A stretch of DNA of 64,000 nt from Rutidosis leptorrhynchoides. Its lineage: Eukaryota > Streptophyta > Magnoliopsida > Asterales > Asteraceae. The stretch covers positions 7,289,501 to 7,353,500 of the forward strand of contig NC_092333.1 in NCBI RefSeq assembly GCF_046630445.1, read 5' to 3'. The notes beneath the pieces are model-generated. The model did not search any database, had not been told where the DNA came from, and saw only the letters and a list, made by a program, of their open reading frames with translations. Positions within the stretch are counted from its first letter, which is position 1. Every line of letters starts with the position of its first letter. Below, one piece after another: positions 12,239-28,727 of the stretch. The translations under genes and the position numbers were made by a program.

Positions 12239-13829
12239 TGTGACGCCCCGTACAAAACCATCGTGTACGATTCGTCAACAACAGGATCTTTACATGGTCA
12301 AATACTACATCATGTTTGAAAACTAGTTTGCATTCATAAAAACATAGTGTTTACAAAAGATAACGTGACACGGAGGTCATTACAAAGCCATTATTCAAAT
12401 AACATAAGTTGCGAATGCAAATTAAAAGTTTCATGATTGAGACATCTCTAAGTAATGCAGCAGTTATCTAACACAGCAGGTCCTTAACAGCAAGTCTAAC
12501 AGCGGAAGCAACAAACCTCTAAGCACCTGAGAAAACATGCTTAAAAACGTCAACAATAATGTTGGTGAGCTATAGTTTAAGTTGTAACAGTAATATAAGA
12601 TTGACCACGAGATTTCAATGTTTCAAAATAGTATGAAAAGCATATGTATAACCGTGGGCACATGGTAACTAGACTTAACGTAAATATAAATATCACCCCC
12701 TAAAAGTACACCTGGCGAGTGCGTATGTCCTCGAAGTATCAAACACCCGTTAAATGCTAGCGCGACTAGCCTGAGTGGGGATGTCAAACCCTATGGATCC
12801 ATATCTAATATTCGCGTCTACCAGTTCAAAAACTAATAGTTAAACGTTACCGTGCTAAGGGGAATCTTTATGCCGTTGTATAACCCACACATATGTAAAG
12901 TTTAAGTACTCGTGTCAAATAAGTAAAACATAAAAAGCGCACGTATTCTCAGTCCCAAAAATAGTATAAGTAAAAAGGGATGCTATAACTCACAGTGATA
13001 AAGCGGTAAAGTCGGTAATGAAAGTGTGCAAGTAGTAAGTCAGTCCGAAAGGTCGTCAACCTAAATCAAAGGTTACTAGGTCAGTAGGTTGTCTTTATAA
13101 GTTCTAATAGTGTATAAAATAAGTTTAAGTGTCATCATCATCATCATAAAAGCTAAGTAAGTTTGACAAGAATAGAGATCAAAACAATAGGCTGACTTCG
13201 GTCAGCTGCTACAACCTCTACGTAAATCGAAAAGATGCTTAATCAGTGGCTATGGCTCTGTGTGTGAGTCCCATAACCGCTGACCAATTTTCAGAACCTA
13301 ACTCGTCTTCGTTTGACCGTGGTGACGGTTTAAGTGCGAGTAGGTCAGAAATTTTAGCACAACGTTAATAGGGTGTAATGACTTTCGGAAGGCCATAAAT
13401 CCTAAATCGTAACTCGGATTAAGACGAGGCCTAAACGTAAAATTATCTACTCGAACCGAACTAACTGAAAATCCACTTTCTAGTAGCCTAGGTTACAGAT
13501 CAGATCCCATAAATAGTAAACAAGTGCTCCGGTGGGGTTCTTAGTGCTTGATGCACATCACGGTTCTCATCCTTGATGCTTGTAACTTCAAGTGTACAAC
13601 TCGTTGATGGTTTAGCATCACTTTTGACCAAGATTCTACCATCAATACACAATATGTTAAGACCAAGTAATAACACAACTCATTTAAGAGTCTTAGATGG
13701 ATGATGAACCAAGGTTACATCATATCCTTAGTCTTAACACAAATACAAGTCCTATTTACAAACAAAGTTACAAACTTTACATCAATCAAACAAGTATGAA
13801 CATGATCTAAGTTCAATGAGGTGATAAAA

Positions 13830-14295
13830 CTATAAGCTAGAGAGCTTGGATCCCTTTCACACAAGTTATAAGGTCACAAAGCTAGAAAGCTTGAACCTTT
13901 AATGTTCTTGAAGATCTTGAAGCATAAAGCTTGGATCTTTAAGTTACATGAAGATAACAAACATAAGTTTGAATCTTTATTACAAAACAACAAGATCATA
14001 AGCTAGAAAACTTAGATCCAATAAAAAGATATGAAGATTCAAGCTAGAAAGCTTGCATCTTGGTTGTTCTTGAAGATCTTTAAGCATAAAGCTTGGATCT
14101 TTGAGTTACATGAAGATTACAAACACAAGTTTGAATCTTTAATACAAAATAACAAGATTAAAGCTAAAAAGTTTTAGATCTACAAAGTTGGTGAAGATTC
14201 AAAGCTAGAAAGCTTGAATCTTCCATGTTCTTGAAGGATTCATGCTTGAATCTACAAGATGTAATCAAGACCAAAGCTAAAAAGCTTGATCCTCC
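13830..14295. repeat. degenerate AAGCTAGAAAGCTT repeat cluster in RT-3 LTR
   Basis: About ten variants of the short palindromic word AAGCTAGAAAGCTTG, or GCATAAAGCTTGGATCTT, are spread over 450 bp, separated by TTGAAGAT and ACATGAAGAT words. The matching clusters in LTRs B and C are at about 22680-23150 and 42465-42935. They lie just upstream, in element orientation downstream, of the TATA motif, so they would be in the transcribed part of the LTR. Confidence 0.7.
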
Positions 14296-14460
14296 ATTTA
14301 TGATGATGTACACGAAAAAGAAAGGAGAAGAAGAAGAAGAAGAAGAATAAAAGTTCAAAATAACTTACACTTTTAGAGAGAGAAAGAACTAGAGAGAATT
14401 AGAGAGTGAGTGTGTGTGAATTAGAAACGAAAGTAAGTGTAAAATGGGAGGAATGAGGCT

Positions 14461-14470
14461 TGTATTTATA
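14461..14470 (-). promoter_or_regulatory. putative LTR TATA box, LTR A
   Basis: The minus strand reads TATAAATACA in a local G+C-richer context. The same motif is at 23303-23312 (LTR B) and 43090-43099 (LTR C), which fits an RNA polymerase II promoter driving minus-strand transcription of each copy. Confidence 0.6.
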
Positions 14471-15146
14471 GTGAAATGAGGGTGGGGGAGGGCCTCATGG
14501 ACGTGGGTTTTGGTAGGGGGAGGGGGAGACAAGATTTACTTTTTGGTTAATGGTTGTCTAAAGTAGGTACTTATGTTGGAATCCCATGCAACATTAAGGA
14601 TAATACTTGACATAAATGCTAGCATGTTCCCTCTAATAAATAGGCATTTGTCTTACTTATTAATGGGTCACTAGTAATTAATTAGTGGGCTAAATAAATG
14701 GGCTACTAGCTAGAGTAGGGTGGGCTTAAGTCCAACAAGGTAGAAAGTCCAACAAGACTAATTAGTAAGCAAAATTAAATTACTACGCATAAATAAGCAT
14801 CCATAAACCCAAGTAATTATTATTATGAAATAATAATTAGTATTTCGTAGTCATAATCTTCCTGTTACGACAAAAGTTAAACGTGCGCGCAGTTCGCGGT
14901 TTAATCGAAACGTTAAGTGACACTAACGGTCATAAAGCATCCGGTGAACAAGTTAAGTATCCTTCGTACTCTAAGGCACGTTTTAACATATAAATGAAAG
15001 TAAACCATGTATATAAAGGTTCCAGAGTATAAAGTAGCACAGTACGCACATATACGCAGTTTCGCTAAAACACAAGGCACAAAAGCAAGTCGAAAAAGTC
15101 GGGTCATTACATTACCCACCTGTTAATGGAAATTTCGTCTCGAAAT

Positions 15147-18100
15147 TTAAGCTGAGGCAGGTGTTGAAGTCGGGAAGAGGTGAGGATACTTCTGCATCAT
15201 TTGATCCTCTCGTTCCCAGGTGAACTCAGGTCCACGTTTGGCATTCCATCAAACTCGGACGATCGAAATCTTGTTGTGTTTTAAAGTTTTGACCTCACGG
15301 TCCATAATTTCAATAGGTTCTTCCACAAAGTGGAGTTTGTCATCAATCGTAAGTTCCTCCATGGGTATGATAAGTTCTGGTGGAGTAAGACACTTCTTCA
15401 AATTTGATAAGTGGAAGGTATGATGAACTGCGCACAATTGAGTTGGAAGATCCGGACGGTAAGCTACGGGTCCAACACGTTCCAAAATTTCAAAAGGACC
15501 AATGTATCGCGGGTTTAACTTTCCACGCTTTCGAAAGAGGATTACACCTTTCCAAGGTGCGACTTTCAACATCATACGGTCATCCACGTTAAATTCGAAG
15601 TCTTTACGTTTAAGATCAGCATAACTCTTTTGGCAATCACGGGCCGTCTTAAGCCTTGCTTGAATCTGGGCAATCTTCTCCGTCGTTTCATGGACTATCT
15701 TGGGTTCGGTGATTTGCACTTCGCCTAACTCGGCCCAACAAATAGGAGAACGGCACTTGCGGCCATACAAAGCTTCAAAAGGTGCGGCATTAATACTCGA
15801 GTGATAACTGTTGTTGTAAGAGAATTCGGCTAATGGCAAATGCCTTTCCCAAGACTTTTCGAAGTCAATAACATAGGCACGCAACATGTCCTCTAAAGTC
15901 TGAATCGTTCGTTCACTCTGACCATCGGTCTGCGGGTGATATGCAGTGCTCATGTCGAGTCGAGTTCCCAAGGCTTCTTGCAAAGAACGCCAGAATCTGG
16001 AAGTAAAACAGGGATCGCGATCTGAGATAATTGATAGAGGTACACCATGAAGAGACACAACTTCTTTGATGTACAGTTGAGCAAGTCTCTCCATTGTATC
16101 TGTTTCCTTCATTGCTAGGAAATGAGCAAATTTGGTAAGACGGTCAATGATAACCAAGATTGTATCGTATCCGCCCACCGTCTTTGGTAGCTTCATGATG
16201 AATTCCATCGTAATTGCTTCCCATTTCTATTGTGGGATTTCCGGTTGTTGAAGTAATCCAGATGGCCTCTGATGTTCAGCCTTAACCTTCGAACAAGTCA
16301 AACACCTCCCAACATAAGTTGCAACATCCTTCTTAAGATTTGGCCACCAATACTGTTCCTTAAGATCGTGGTACATTTTGCCAGCTCCTGGATAAATCGA
16401 ATATCTCGACTTGTGGGCTTCATCAAGTATAAGGCTTCGTAAATCTCCATAACGAGGTACCCATATTCTTCCGGCATAACATCGGAGTCCAGACTCCTTA
16501 ACCTCGAATTTAGAGACGAGAATGTTCAAGTATTCACGGGATATGTTCTCCTATTTGAGAGCCTCTTCTTGGGCTACTCGGATCTGGCTGTTGAGGTTCG
16601 AATGAATGGTGATGTTCAAGGCACGGACGCGAAGAGGTACCATTCTTTCCTTTCGACTCAGAGCATCGGCTACAACATTTGCCTTTCCAGGATGGTAACG
16701 AAGTTCACAATCATAGTCGTTCAGCATCTCGATCCATCAACGTTGTCTCATATTCAGCTGCTTCTAATCAAAGATGTGCTGGAGGCTTTTGTGATCGGTG
16801 AATATGGTAATCTTTGTCCCATAAAGATAGTGTCTCCACAACTTCAAAGCGAAGACAACGGCTCCAAGTTCGAGATCATGGGTAGTGTAGTTTTGCTCGT
16901 GTATCTTCAGTTGACGAGAAGCATAAGCAATGACCTTCGTTCTTTGCATCAATACGTAACCAAAACCATTTTTCGAAGCATCGCAGTACACAACAAAGTC
17001 ATCACTGCCTTCAGGAAGTGATAAGATGGGTGCGGTGGTTAACTTATGCTTCAGGGTTTGAAATGCTGATTCATGCCCTTTTTCCCAAACGAACTTCTTC
17101 CCTTTATGAGTCAGTTCGGTCAAAGGACGCGCAATCAACGAAAAACCTTCAATAAATCTTCTGTAGTAACCGGCAAGACCTAGAAATTGGCGGATGTGAG
17201 TTGGAGTAGTGGGTGTCTCCCACTAGCTGATAGCCTCGATCTTTGCGGGATCAACTTTGATACCTTGATCACTCACAATATGACCCAGAAATTGGACTTC
17301 CTTCAACCAAAATTCACATTTGGAGAATTTGGCATAAAGTTGCTCTTGTCTCAAGAGTTTAAGCACTAGTCGGAGATGTTGCTCATGTTCTTCTTCACTC
17401 TTGGAGTAGATGAGTATATCATCTATGAAGACGATAACGAACTTATCCAGGTATGGCTTGCATACACGATTCATGAGGTCCATGAATACAGCGGGTGCAT
17501 CGGTTAAACCGAACGGAATCACGAGAAACTCATAATGACCCTAGCGGGTTCTGAACGCAGTCTTCATCACATCACTCTCCTTCACCCTCAACTGGTGATA
17601 ACCGGATCGCAAATCGATCTTAGAGTAAATGCTTGATCCTTGCAGCTGATCAAAAAGATCATCAGCTCGGGGAAGAGGATATCGGTTCTTGATCGTCAAT
17701 TTGTTGAGTTCACGGTAGTCGATACACATGCGGAAGGATCCGTCCTTCTTCTTCACGAATAAAATAGGTGCGCCCCAAGGCGACGAGCTCGGTTGGATAA
17801 ACCCTCGATCGAGCAATTCCTGCAGTTGACTCTGCAACTCTTGCAGTTCGGAAGGTGCTAGTCGATAAGGTGCGCGAGCTACGGGTGCAGCTCCCGGCAC
17901 TAGATCGATCTGGAATTCCACGGCTCTCGGTGGCGGTAATCCAGGCAGTTCTTCCGAAAAGACGTCGGGGAATTCATTCACGATTCGCACATCATTCAGG
18001 CTCTTCTCTTCTGTTTCTAAAGCCTTCACGTGTGCTAAAACAGCAAGACGTCCTTTCTTCATGATCTTCTGCGCTTTCATACAACTAATGAGGTTCAGCT

Positions 18101-19552
18101 GCGAACTACATCTCTCTCCGTAAATAATCAGTGGCTCACCATCTCCTTGTGGTATACGAAGAGCTTTATCTCCACAGACAACGTCGGCCCTCACTTTGGT
18201 CAACCAGTCCATGCCAACAATCACATCAAAGCTTCTCAATTTGATGGGTATCAAATCAATTGCGAAATCCACACCAGCTATGTTGATAATAGAACCTCGG
18301 CCAATTTGGTCGACTTTCTGAAGTTTCCCATTGGCTACCTCAACTAGCATACTCTCCTCTAAAGGTACTAACGACCAATCTATCTTAGAGCAAAAGTGTC
18401 TACAAACAAAGCTCCTATCGGCACCAGTATCAAATAGGACAGAAGCTAATAGATTGTTGATAGTGAATATACCTATAACCAAGTCGGGGTTCTCACAGGC
18501 ATCCCTTGCGTTTACATTGAAAGCTCTTCCACGCGGGGGTCCGCCGTCCTTTCGCTTGTTGGGACACTCATTCCTGAAGTGGCCCTGTTATCCACACTCA
18601 TAACACTTTCTTGGTCCATTGGGGTTGGTCCTCACAGCTGGGATGGGAATTTTGTAGTCCTTGCCAATATGCCCGGTCCTTTTGCACTTTTCACAGACCA
18701 CATTACAGTACCCGGTATGGTGCTTGTAGCACCTCTTGCACTGTGGTAGAGTACCCTTGTAGTTGGGGTTCAAGCTGGTGTTCGGGTTGGGGTTCCTTCC
18801 GTCGTTATGCCTCTTTGTGGGGGTTTGATCATAGACTCTCCCCTTGTTGTTGTCCCACTTACGCTTCTCACCGCTGGATCCCGATTTAGATTTTGCCTTT
18901 TTTGATTCCTTGCTGATAATTTGGTTCATAAGGGTTTGCGCCATGCGCATAGCTGCCGGGACGTTGGGTGGATTAGAAGAGGTGACATTTCCTTGAATGA
19001 AGTCCCCATAAGTATCGCTCCATTCTCTTAAATTCTGGGGTAACCATCGTGGGACACATCAGCACTAATTCCAGATACCTACGGTTGTAACAATCAAGAT
19101 CATTTTCCACAACCTTCAACTCCCAGAACTCAGCCTCCATTTTATGTATCTCTGCTCTGGGGCAGTACTCTTCGATCAGGCTCCCTTAAATTCTTCCCAC
19201 GGAGTGTCATAAGCCTCGTCAATACCTTAGCTTGAGCCAGTGTGTTCCACCAGGTTAGGGCGCCATCTGACAGCGTACACGAAGCATACTTGTTTTTGTT
19301 CTCCTCTGAGCAGTTACTTACACGGAACACAGCTTCTAATTTCTCAAACCACCTAGTCAGACCAACTGGACCCTCAGTACCGCTAAAATTGTGGGGCTTG
19401 TAGCTTTGAAACTCTTTGTATGTGCACCCGTTACGAATGGGATGGTTAACTGGTGGAGCTTGTGGGTTGATTTTCACAATAGCTGCGGCTACTCTTTCCG
19501 CAATCATTTCCTCGATTTGTGCTACTGTGGGTGCTGCTCGTCCGTTTGACAT
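15147..19552 (-). pseudogene. RT-3 left copy gag-pol, broken
   Basis: Read from ATG 19552. Gag (retrotrans_gag type, motif GLTRWFEKLEAVF) covers 19552-18960 with a frameshift near 19200. CCHC zinc knuckles are at 18740-18590. Aspartic protease has FDTGADRS (DTG at 18423-18431). RT follows with [17 protein letters not shown] and FIDDILIYS, then RNase H with YCDAS (17138-16764), a zinc-binding integrase N-domain with CLTC (16529-16227), an integrase core with SDRDPCF and the catalytic Glu in DGQSER (16208-15250), and a C-terminal chromodomain ending at stop 15147. Nonsense changes include Tyr to stop near 17540 (before GHYEFLV), Lys to stop near 17223 (before WETP) and Trp to stop near 16227. 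The gene is not translatable as one polyprotein. Confidence 0.92.
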
Positions 19553-19569
19553 TGCTCTTCTAAATAGAA

Positions 19570-19589
19570 ATTTTGACTTAAGTCAAAAT
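19570..19589. repeat. 20-bp perfect palindrome just before gag, left RT-3 copy
   Basis: ATTTTGACTTAAGTCAAAAT lies 17 bp upstream of the gag ATG (19552, minus strand). The identical palindrome is at 39350-39369 before the gag of the right copy. It could form a hairpin or a kissing dimer in the genomic RNA. Confidence 0.85.
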
Positions 19590-19863
19590 CCAGCATTTAA
19601 TAAATAGTAATATAGTATATAGCAACCAACTTGGAACCAACGCAACACATGTTAACTAAGCAATGCTACCAGATATAGATACCACAGAAACAATATACAG
19701 TAACGTAATTAGAACACCGTACAAAAAGTAAACAACAATAAGTTCCATTCATTAATAATAAGTTGCATACATGCGCATAAGTTCGTACAATACATGAGTA
19801 AATCATGAAACTACAACGAGATTACATAATGAAATCTACTACAATGCCCTATGGTGACGGTGG

Positions 19864-20693
19864 TTAAAGGATGTCCATTACGTGGGACATCTGGTCCTCG
19901 AGCTCAGTTACCCGAGCACGGAGGATCTCCACTTCCCTCGTCAGTTCCTCGATGGAGGGAGATGGTGGGGCAGGCGGTGCAGTCGGTACAGATGGTGCAG
20001 GTGGTGCAGATGATCTAGCGCCAGAAGTAGATGCTGCATAGCGGTAAGGCTTATGCATAAATGGATCGGCAGAATACGGCACAACCCGCTTGCGGGCGGT
20101 GACCCTAGTCCTCAGTCCATGTGCGCTAACGAACGTCCTACCTCCGTTAACCCCTGGAATAACGGTACCATCGAAACGATACCGCTTCTTCTGCGGGGTA
20201 TAGGGTGGCTGCACGGGCGTCTCTTCAGGGTCCTCGTCGGAATCCTCGTCTCTGGAGTCATCAGAGGATGAGTCGTCCGATGATGAGTCATCGAAAACAG
20301 CTGGAGGTAGCAGCACTCGGCGGCCTGTAGTCATAATCCGGTATCTGAAAGGTGGGATCGGTATGACACGTCCATCAGGAAGGCGTCGGCACCAATGGTT
20401 ATGCTCATTACGGAACGGAACATCCCCGTATTCCCCGGGAATCACAGCACCACCGGGATGGGGCTGTGACTCCGGAGGTACTGGATGAGTGGAGCTGGAA
20501 TCTCTGGTGGATCCTCATATCCGTCTGAGATAACCACTGGGTCGGGTACATGGCTGCTGGCTCCGGAGGACGAAGCGCCAGGGTCACTGGAGTGTGTCAA
20601 CAACGGGATCTGAGAATCGGCAACAATGGCAGGCGAGGTGGCGGATGTGTCTGAGTCACTCTCCAAAATGACAAAGGGTGGGATATCCGACAT
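19864..20693 (-). pseudogene. RT-3 left copy leader ORF, one-base frameshift
   Basis: It corresponds to the intact leader ORF at 39629-40474. It starts at ATG 20693 with the same N-terminus (MSDIPPFVILESDSD). It loses frame at about 20482, where TACTGGATGAG has one G fewer than the other copy (TACTGGGATGAG). The remaining reading frame resumes at about 20445 and ends at 19864 with the same C-terminal coiled coil (EELTREVEILRARVTELEDQ). Confidence 0.85.
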
Positions 20694-21058
20694 CTGAACA
20701 AGGAAAAATAACTTTTTCCATGTCAGTAAGTCATAAAGCAAGCACGTATTAGGCACTACAGCAACCTAAGTTGTCTAAAACAGTATACAGCATGGCAATA
20801 ATAACAACGCTAAATAGAAATAACATGTGAAAGCAGATAGTAATCATGAAATAATGGAAATAAGCATACAGCAAGTTCGCATGGTAGTAAAGATAAGCAA
20901 TAGCATGCAGTAATATCACATAACAGTAAAAGTAATCAGTAGCATGCAGTAAGTTCCGCAGAAACAAGTAAACTAGCAAGTTGTAGATTAGTCCTATTAG
21001 TGAATCCTACTTGGTCCGGTCTACACTCACTAATGCAACCTAATTCCCTACAACCAAT

Positions 21059-21070
21059 GCTCTGATACCA
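21059..21070 (-). promoter_or_regulatory. primer binding site, left RT-3 copy (initiator tRNA-Met)
   Basis: The minus strand reads TGGTATCAGAGC, two bases from the LTR end at 21073. This is the standard plant sequence complementary to the 3' end of initiator tRNA-Met, used to prime minus-strand DNA synthesis. Confidence 0.92.
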
Positions 21071-21072
21071 AA

Positions 21073-23949
21073 TGTGACGCCCCGTACAAAACCATCGTGT
21101 ACGATTCGTCAACAACAGGATCTTTACACGGTCAAATACTACATGCTGTTTGAAAACCAGTTTGCATTCATAAAAACATAGTGTTTACAAAAGATAACGT
21201 GACACAGAGGTCATTACAAATCCATTATTCAAATATAATAAGTTGCGAATGCAAATTAAAAGTTTCATGATTGAGACATCTCTAAGTAATGCAGCGGTTA
21301 TCTAACACAGCAGGTCCTTAACAGCAAGTCTAAACAGCATGACAGCAAGTCTAACAGTGGAAGCAACAAACCTCTAAGCACCTGAGAAAACTTGCTTAAA
21401 ACATCAAAAATAATGTTGGTGAGCTATAGTTTAAATTGTAACAGTAATATAAGATTGACCACGGTCTTTCAATGTTTCAAAATAGTATGAAAAGCATATG
21501 TATAACCGTGGCACATGGTAACTAGACTTAATGTAAATATAAATATCACCCCCTAAAAGTACACATGGCGAGTGCGTATGTCCTCGAAGTATCAAACACC
21601 CGTTAAATGCTAGCGAGACTAGCCCGAGTGAGGATGTCAAACCCTATGGATCCATATCTAATATTCGTGTCTACCGGTTCAAAAACCAATAGTTAAACGT
21701 TACCGTGCTAAGGGGAATCTTTATGCCATTGTATAACCCACACATATGTAAAGTTTAAGTACTCGTGTCAAATAAGTAAAACATAAAAAGCGCATGTATT
21801 CTCAGTCCCAAAAATAATATAAGTAAAAAGGGATGCTATAACTCACAGTGATAAAAGTGGTAAAGTCAGTAATGAAAGTGTGCAAGTAGTAAGTCGGTTC
21901 GAAAGGTCGTCAACCTAAATCAAAGGTTACTAGGTCAGTAAGTTTTCTTTATAATAATAGTGCATAAAATAAGTTTAAGTATCATCATCATCATCATAAA
22001 AGCTAAGAAAGTTTGACAAGAATAGAGATCAAAACAATACGATGATTTCGGTCAGCTGCAACGACCTCTACATAAATCGAAAAGATGCGTAATCAGTGGC
22101 TATGGCTCTGTGTGTGAGTCCCATAACCGCTGACCAATTTTCAGAACCTAACTCATCCTCGTTTGACCGTGGCGACGGTTTAAGTGCGAGTAGGTCAGAA
22201 ATTTCAGCACAACGTTAATAGGGTGTAATGACTTTCGGAAGGCCATAAATCCTAAACCGTAACTCAGATTAAGACGAGGCCTAAACAGAAAATTATCTAC
22301 TCGAACCGAACTAACTGAAAATATACTTTCCAGTAGCCCAGGTTACTGATCAGATCCCGAAAAATAGTAAACAAGTGCTCTGGTGGGGTTCTTAGTGCTT
22401 GATGCACATCACGGTTCTCATCCTTGATGCTTGTAGCTTCAAGTGTACAACTCGTTGATGGTTTAGCATCACTTTTGACCAAGATTATACCATCAATACA
22501 CAGTATGTTAAGACCAAGTAATAACACAACTCATTTAAGAGTCTTAGATGGATGATGAACCAAGGTTACATCATATCCTTAGTCTTAACACAAATACAAG
22601 TCCTATTTACAAACAAAGTTACAAACTTTACATCAATCAAACAAGTATGAACATGATCTAAGTTCAATGAGGTGATGGAACCGTAAGCTAGAGAGCTTGG
22701 ATCCCTTTCACACAAGTTATAAGGTCACAAAGCTAGAAAGCTTGAACCTTTAGTGTTCTTGAAGATCTTGAAGCATAAAGCTTGGATCTTTAAGTTATAT
22801 GAAGATAACAAACACAAATTTGAATCTTTATTACAAAACAACAAGATCATAAGCTAGAAAACTTAGATCCAACAAAAAGATATGAAGATTCAAGCTAGAA
22901 AGCTTGCATCTTGGTTGTTCTTGAAGATCTTGAAGCATAAAGCTTGGATCTTTGAGTTACATGAAGATTACAAACACAAGTTTGAATCTTTAATACAAAA
23001 TAACAAGATTAAAGCTAAAAAGTTTTAGATCTACAAAGTTGGTGAAGATTCAAAGCTAGAAAGCTTGAATCTTCCATGTTCTTGAAGGATTCATGCTTGA
23101 ATCTTCAAGATGTAATCAAGATCAAAGCTAAAAAGCTTGATCCTTAATTGATGATGATGTACACGAAAAATAAAGGGGAAGAAGAAGAAGAAAAGTTCAA
23201 AATAACTTACACTTTTAGAGAGAGAAAGAACTAGAGAGAATTAGAGAGTGAGTGTGTGTGAATTAGAAACGAAAGTAAGTGTAAAATGGGAGGAATGAGG
23301 CTTGTATTTATAGTGAAATGAGGGTGGGGGAGAGCCTCATGGCCGTGGGTTTTGGTAGGGGGAGGGGGAGACCAGATTTACTTTTTGGTTAATGGTTGTC
23401 TAAAGTAGGTACTTATGTTGGAATCTCATGCAACATTAAGGATAATACTTGACATAAATGCTAGCATGTTCCCTCTAATAAATGGGCATTTGTCTTACTT
23501 ATTAATGGGTCACTAGTAATTAATTAGTGGGCTAAATAAATGGGCTACTAGCTAGAGTAGAGTGGGCTTAAGTCCAACAAGGTAGAAAGTCCAACAAGAC
23601 TAACTAGTAAGCAAAATTAAATTACTACGCATAAATAAGAATCCATAAACCCAAGTAATTATTATTATGAAATAATAATTAGTATTCTGTAGTCATAATC
23701 TTTCGGTTACGACAAAAGTTAAACGTGCGCACAGCGGTTTAATCGAAACGTTAAGTGACACTAACGGTCATAAAGCATCCGGTGAACAAGTTAAGTATCC
23801 TTCATACTCTAAGGCACGTTTTAACATATAAATGAAAGTAAACCATGTATATAAAGGTTTCAGAGTATAAAGTAGCACAGTACGCACAAATACGCAGTTT
23901 CGCTAAAACACAAGGCACAAAAGCAAGTCGAAAAAGTCGGGTCGTTACA
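21073..23949 (-). repeat. RT-3 LTR B (shared middle LTR), 2,877 bp
   Basis: TGTGACGCCCC at 21073 and GGGTCGTTACA ending at 23949. On its left is the primer site of one internal copy; on its right is the polypurine side of the other (TTACCCACCTGTTAATGG at 23950). It carries the 21-bp insertion (21331-21351) that LTR C also has and LTR A lacks. A TATA motif is at 23303-23312. Confidence 0.93.
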
Positions 23950-23984
23950 TTACCCACCTGTTAATGGAAATTTCGTCCCGAAAT

Positions 23985-27543
<3,559 letters not shown>

Positions 27544-28657
27544 TGTCATAACCCGTCCTTAACCCTAAGAACGAGTTAGATAACGTATGATTTCATTGCG
27601 AGGTATTGACCTCTATATGAGACATTTTTAAAAGAAAACTGCATATATTTTGCATTACAAACCACAAATCTTATTTTTGATACAAGCTTTAGACGATAGA
27701 AAGATGATTATCGTTTAGCGATAATCTTCGACTTACAAACTTTACAAATAATGATAACAACACGATTTCTAGTATATTTTACAACACAAATCCTCGGGTA
27801 TGCAGTTCTATTTTTGACACAAATATGCGTACGCAAGATCCTGCTCAAATTCAATATAATGCAGCGGAAACTTCTAATTATCACCTGAGAATAAACATGT
27901 TTAAAACGTCAACATAAAGTTGGTGAGATATAGGTTTAGTGCCGGCAGCAATATATATATAGACCATAAGATTTCATATATAAACAGTTTAATAAAAATA
28001 TTCTAAGTGGTTGAGCACTTGGTAACCATACTTAACATTTAATCACGTCGCATATTCCCTTTATTATGAAATCTTACTACACCGTACCAAGTGTAGTCAC
28101 GAAACGAAGTACTGTGCAACCGTTGAATACTGGTCGTCCAGTCCGGTTGGGGTTGTCAGGCCCGATAGATCTATCAACAGGATTCGCGTTTACAATACCA
28201 CTGTAAATAACAGTTACCAAGCTACAGGGAAGTATGCCAGTGGTACAACTCAACGTAGAATATATTTTTCAGTTACTTGTGTCCATAACGTAAAACATAA
28301 AATACATGTATTCTCATCCCGAAATATTTAGAGTTTAAAAGTGGGACTATATACTCACTTTCGTCTTGAAGATATATATATAATTTGACTTGGTCTCCGG
28401 TTGATATCACGAACCTATCCATATATAATATATCAATACCTTTTCTTTTTAAACAAACGTCACATATATATACTTGTTATACTTTTAATACTTTGAATAA
28501 TTCCTTAGTCCGTAGTTAGCAGTTCGTTGTTAGTAATTCAATTTTAATGGTTCATTTTTAGATGTTTAATATACCCGCAATGAAATAAATAAAACCCCCA
28601 ACGAAATAAACAAAACCCCATCGTATATGTATTGGTCGAGATTAATCTTGACCCATG

Positions 28658-28727
28658 GTACCGGTGTTGTCAAATGACGTGTTGCGTACATAAAGTACCG
28701 GTGTTGTCAAATGACGTGTTGCGTACA
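28658..28727. repeat. 37-bp direct repeat with TGACGT in RT-4 LTR
   Basis: GTACCGGTGTTGTCAAATGA followed by CGTGTTGCGTACA occurs twice, at 28658 and 28695, and again at 36887 and 36924 in the other LTR. Each unit contains AAATGACGTG, which resembles the TGACG core bound by plant TGA-type bZIP factors. That would suit an enhancer, by analogy only. Confidence 0.6.

Larger units (their letters stand above)
12239..15111 (-). repeat. RT-3 LTR A (left, 3' LTR), 2,873 bp
   Basis: Bounded by TG at 12239 and CA at 15111 (plus strand TGTGACGCCCC to GGGTCATTACA). The polypurine side follows at 15112 (minus strand AACAGGTGGGTAA before the LTR). It lacks a 21-bp segment present in LTRs B and C, at about 12500. 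It contains a TATA motif and an AAGCTT-rich degenerate repeat. Confidence 0.93.
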
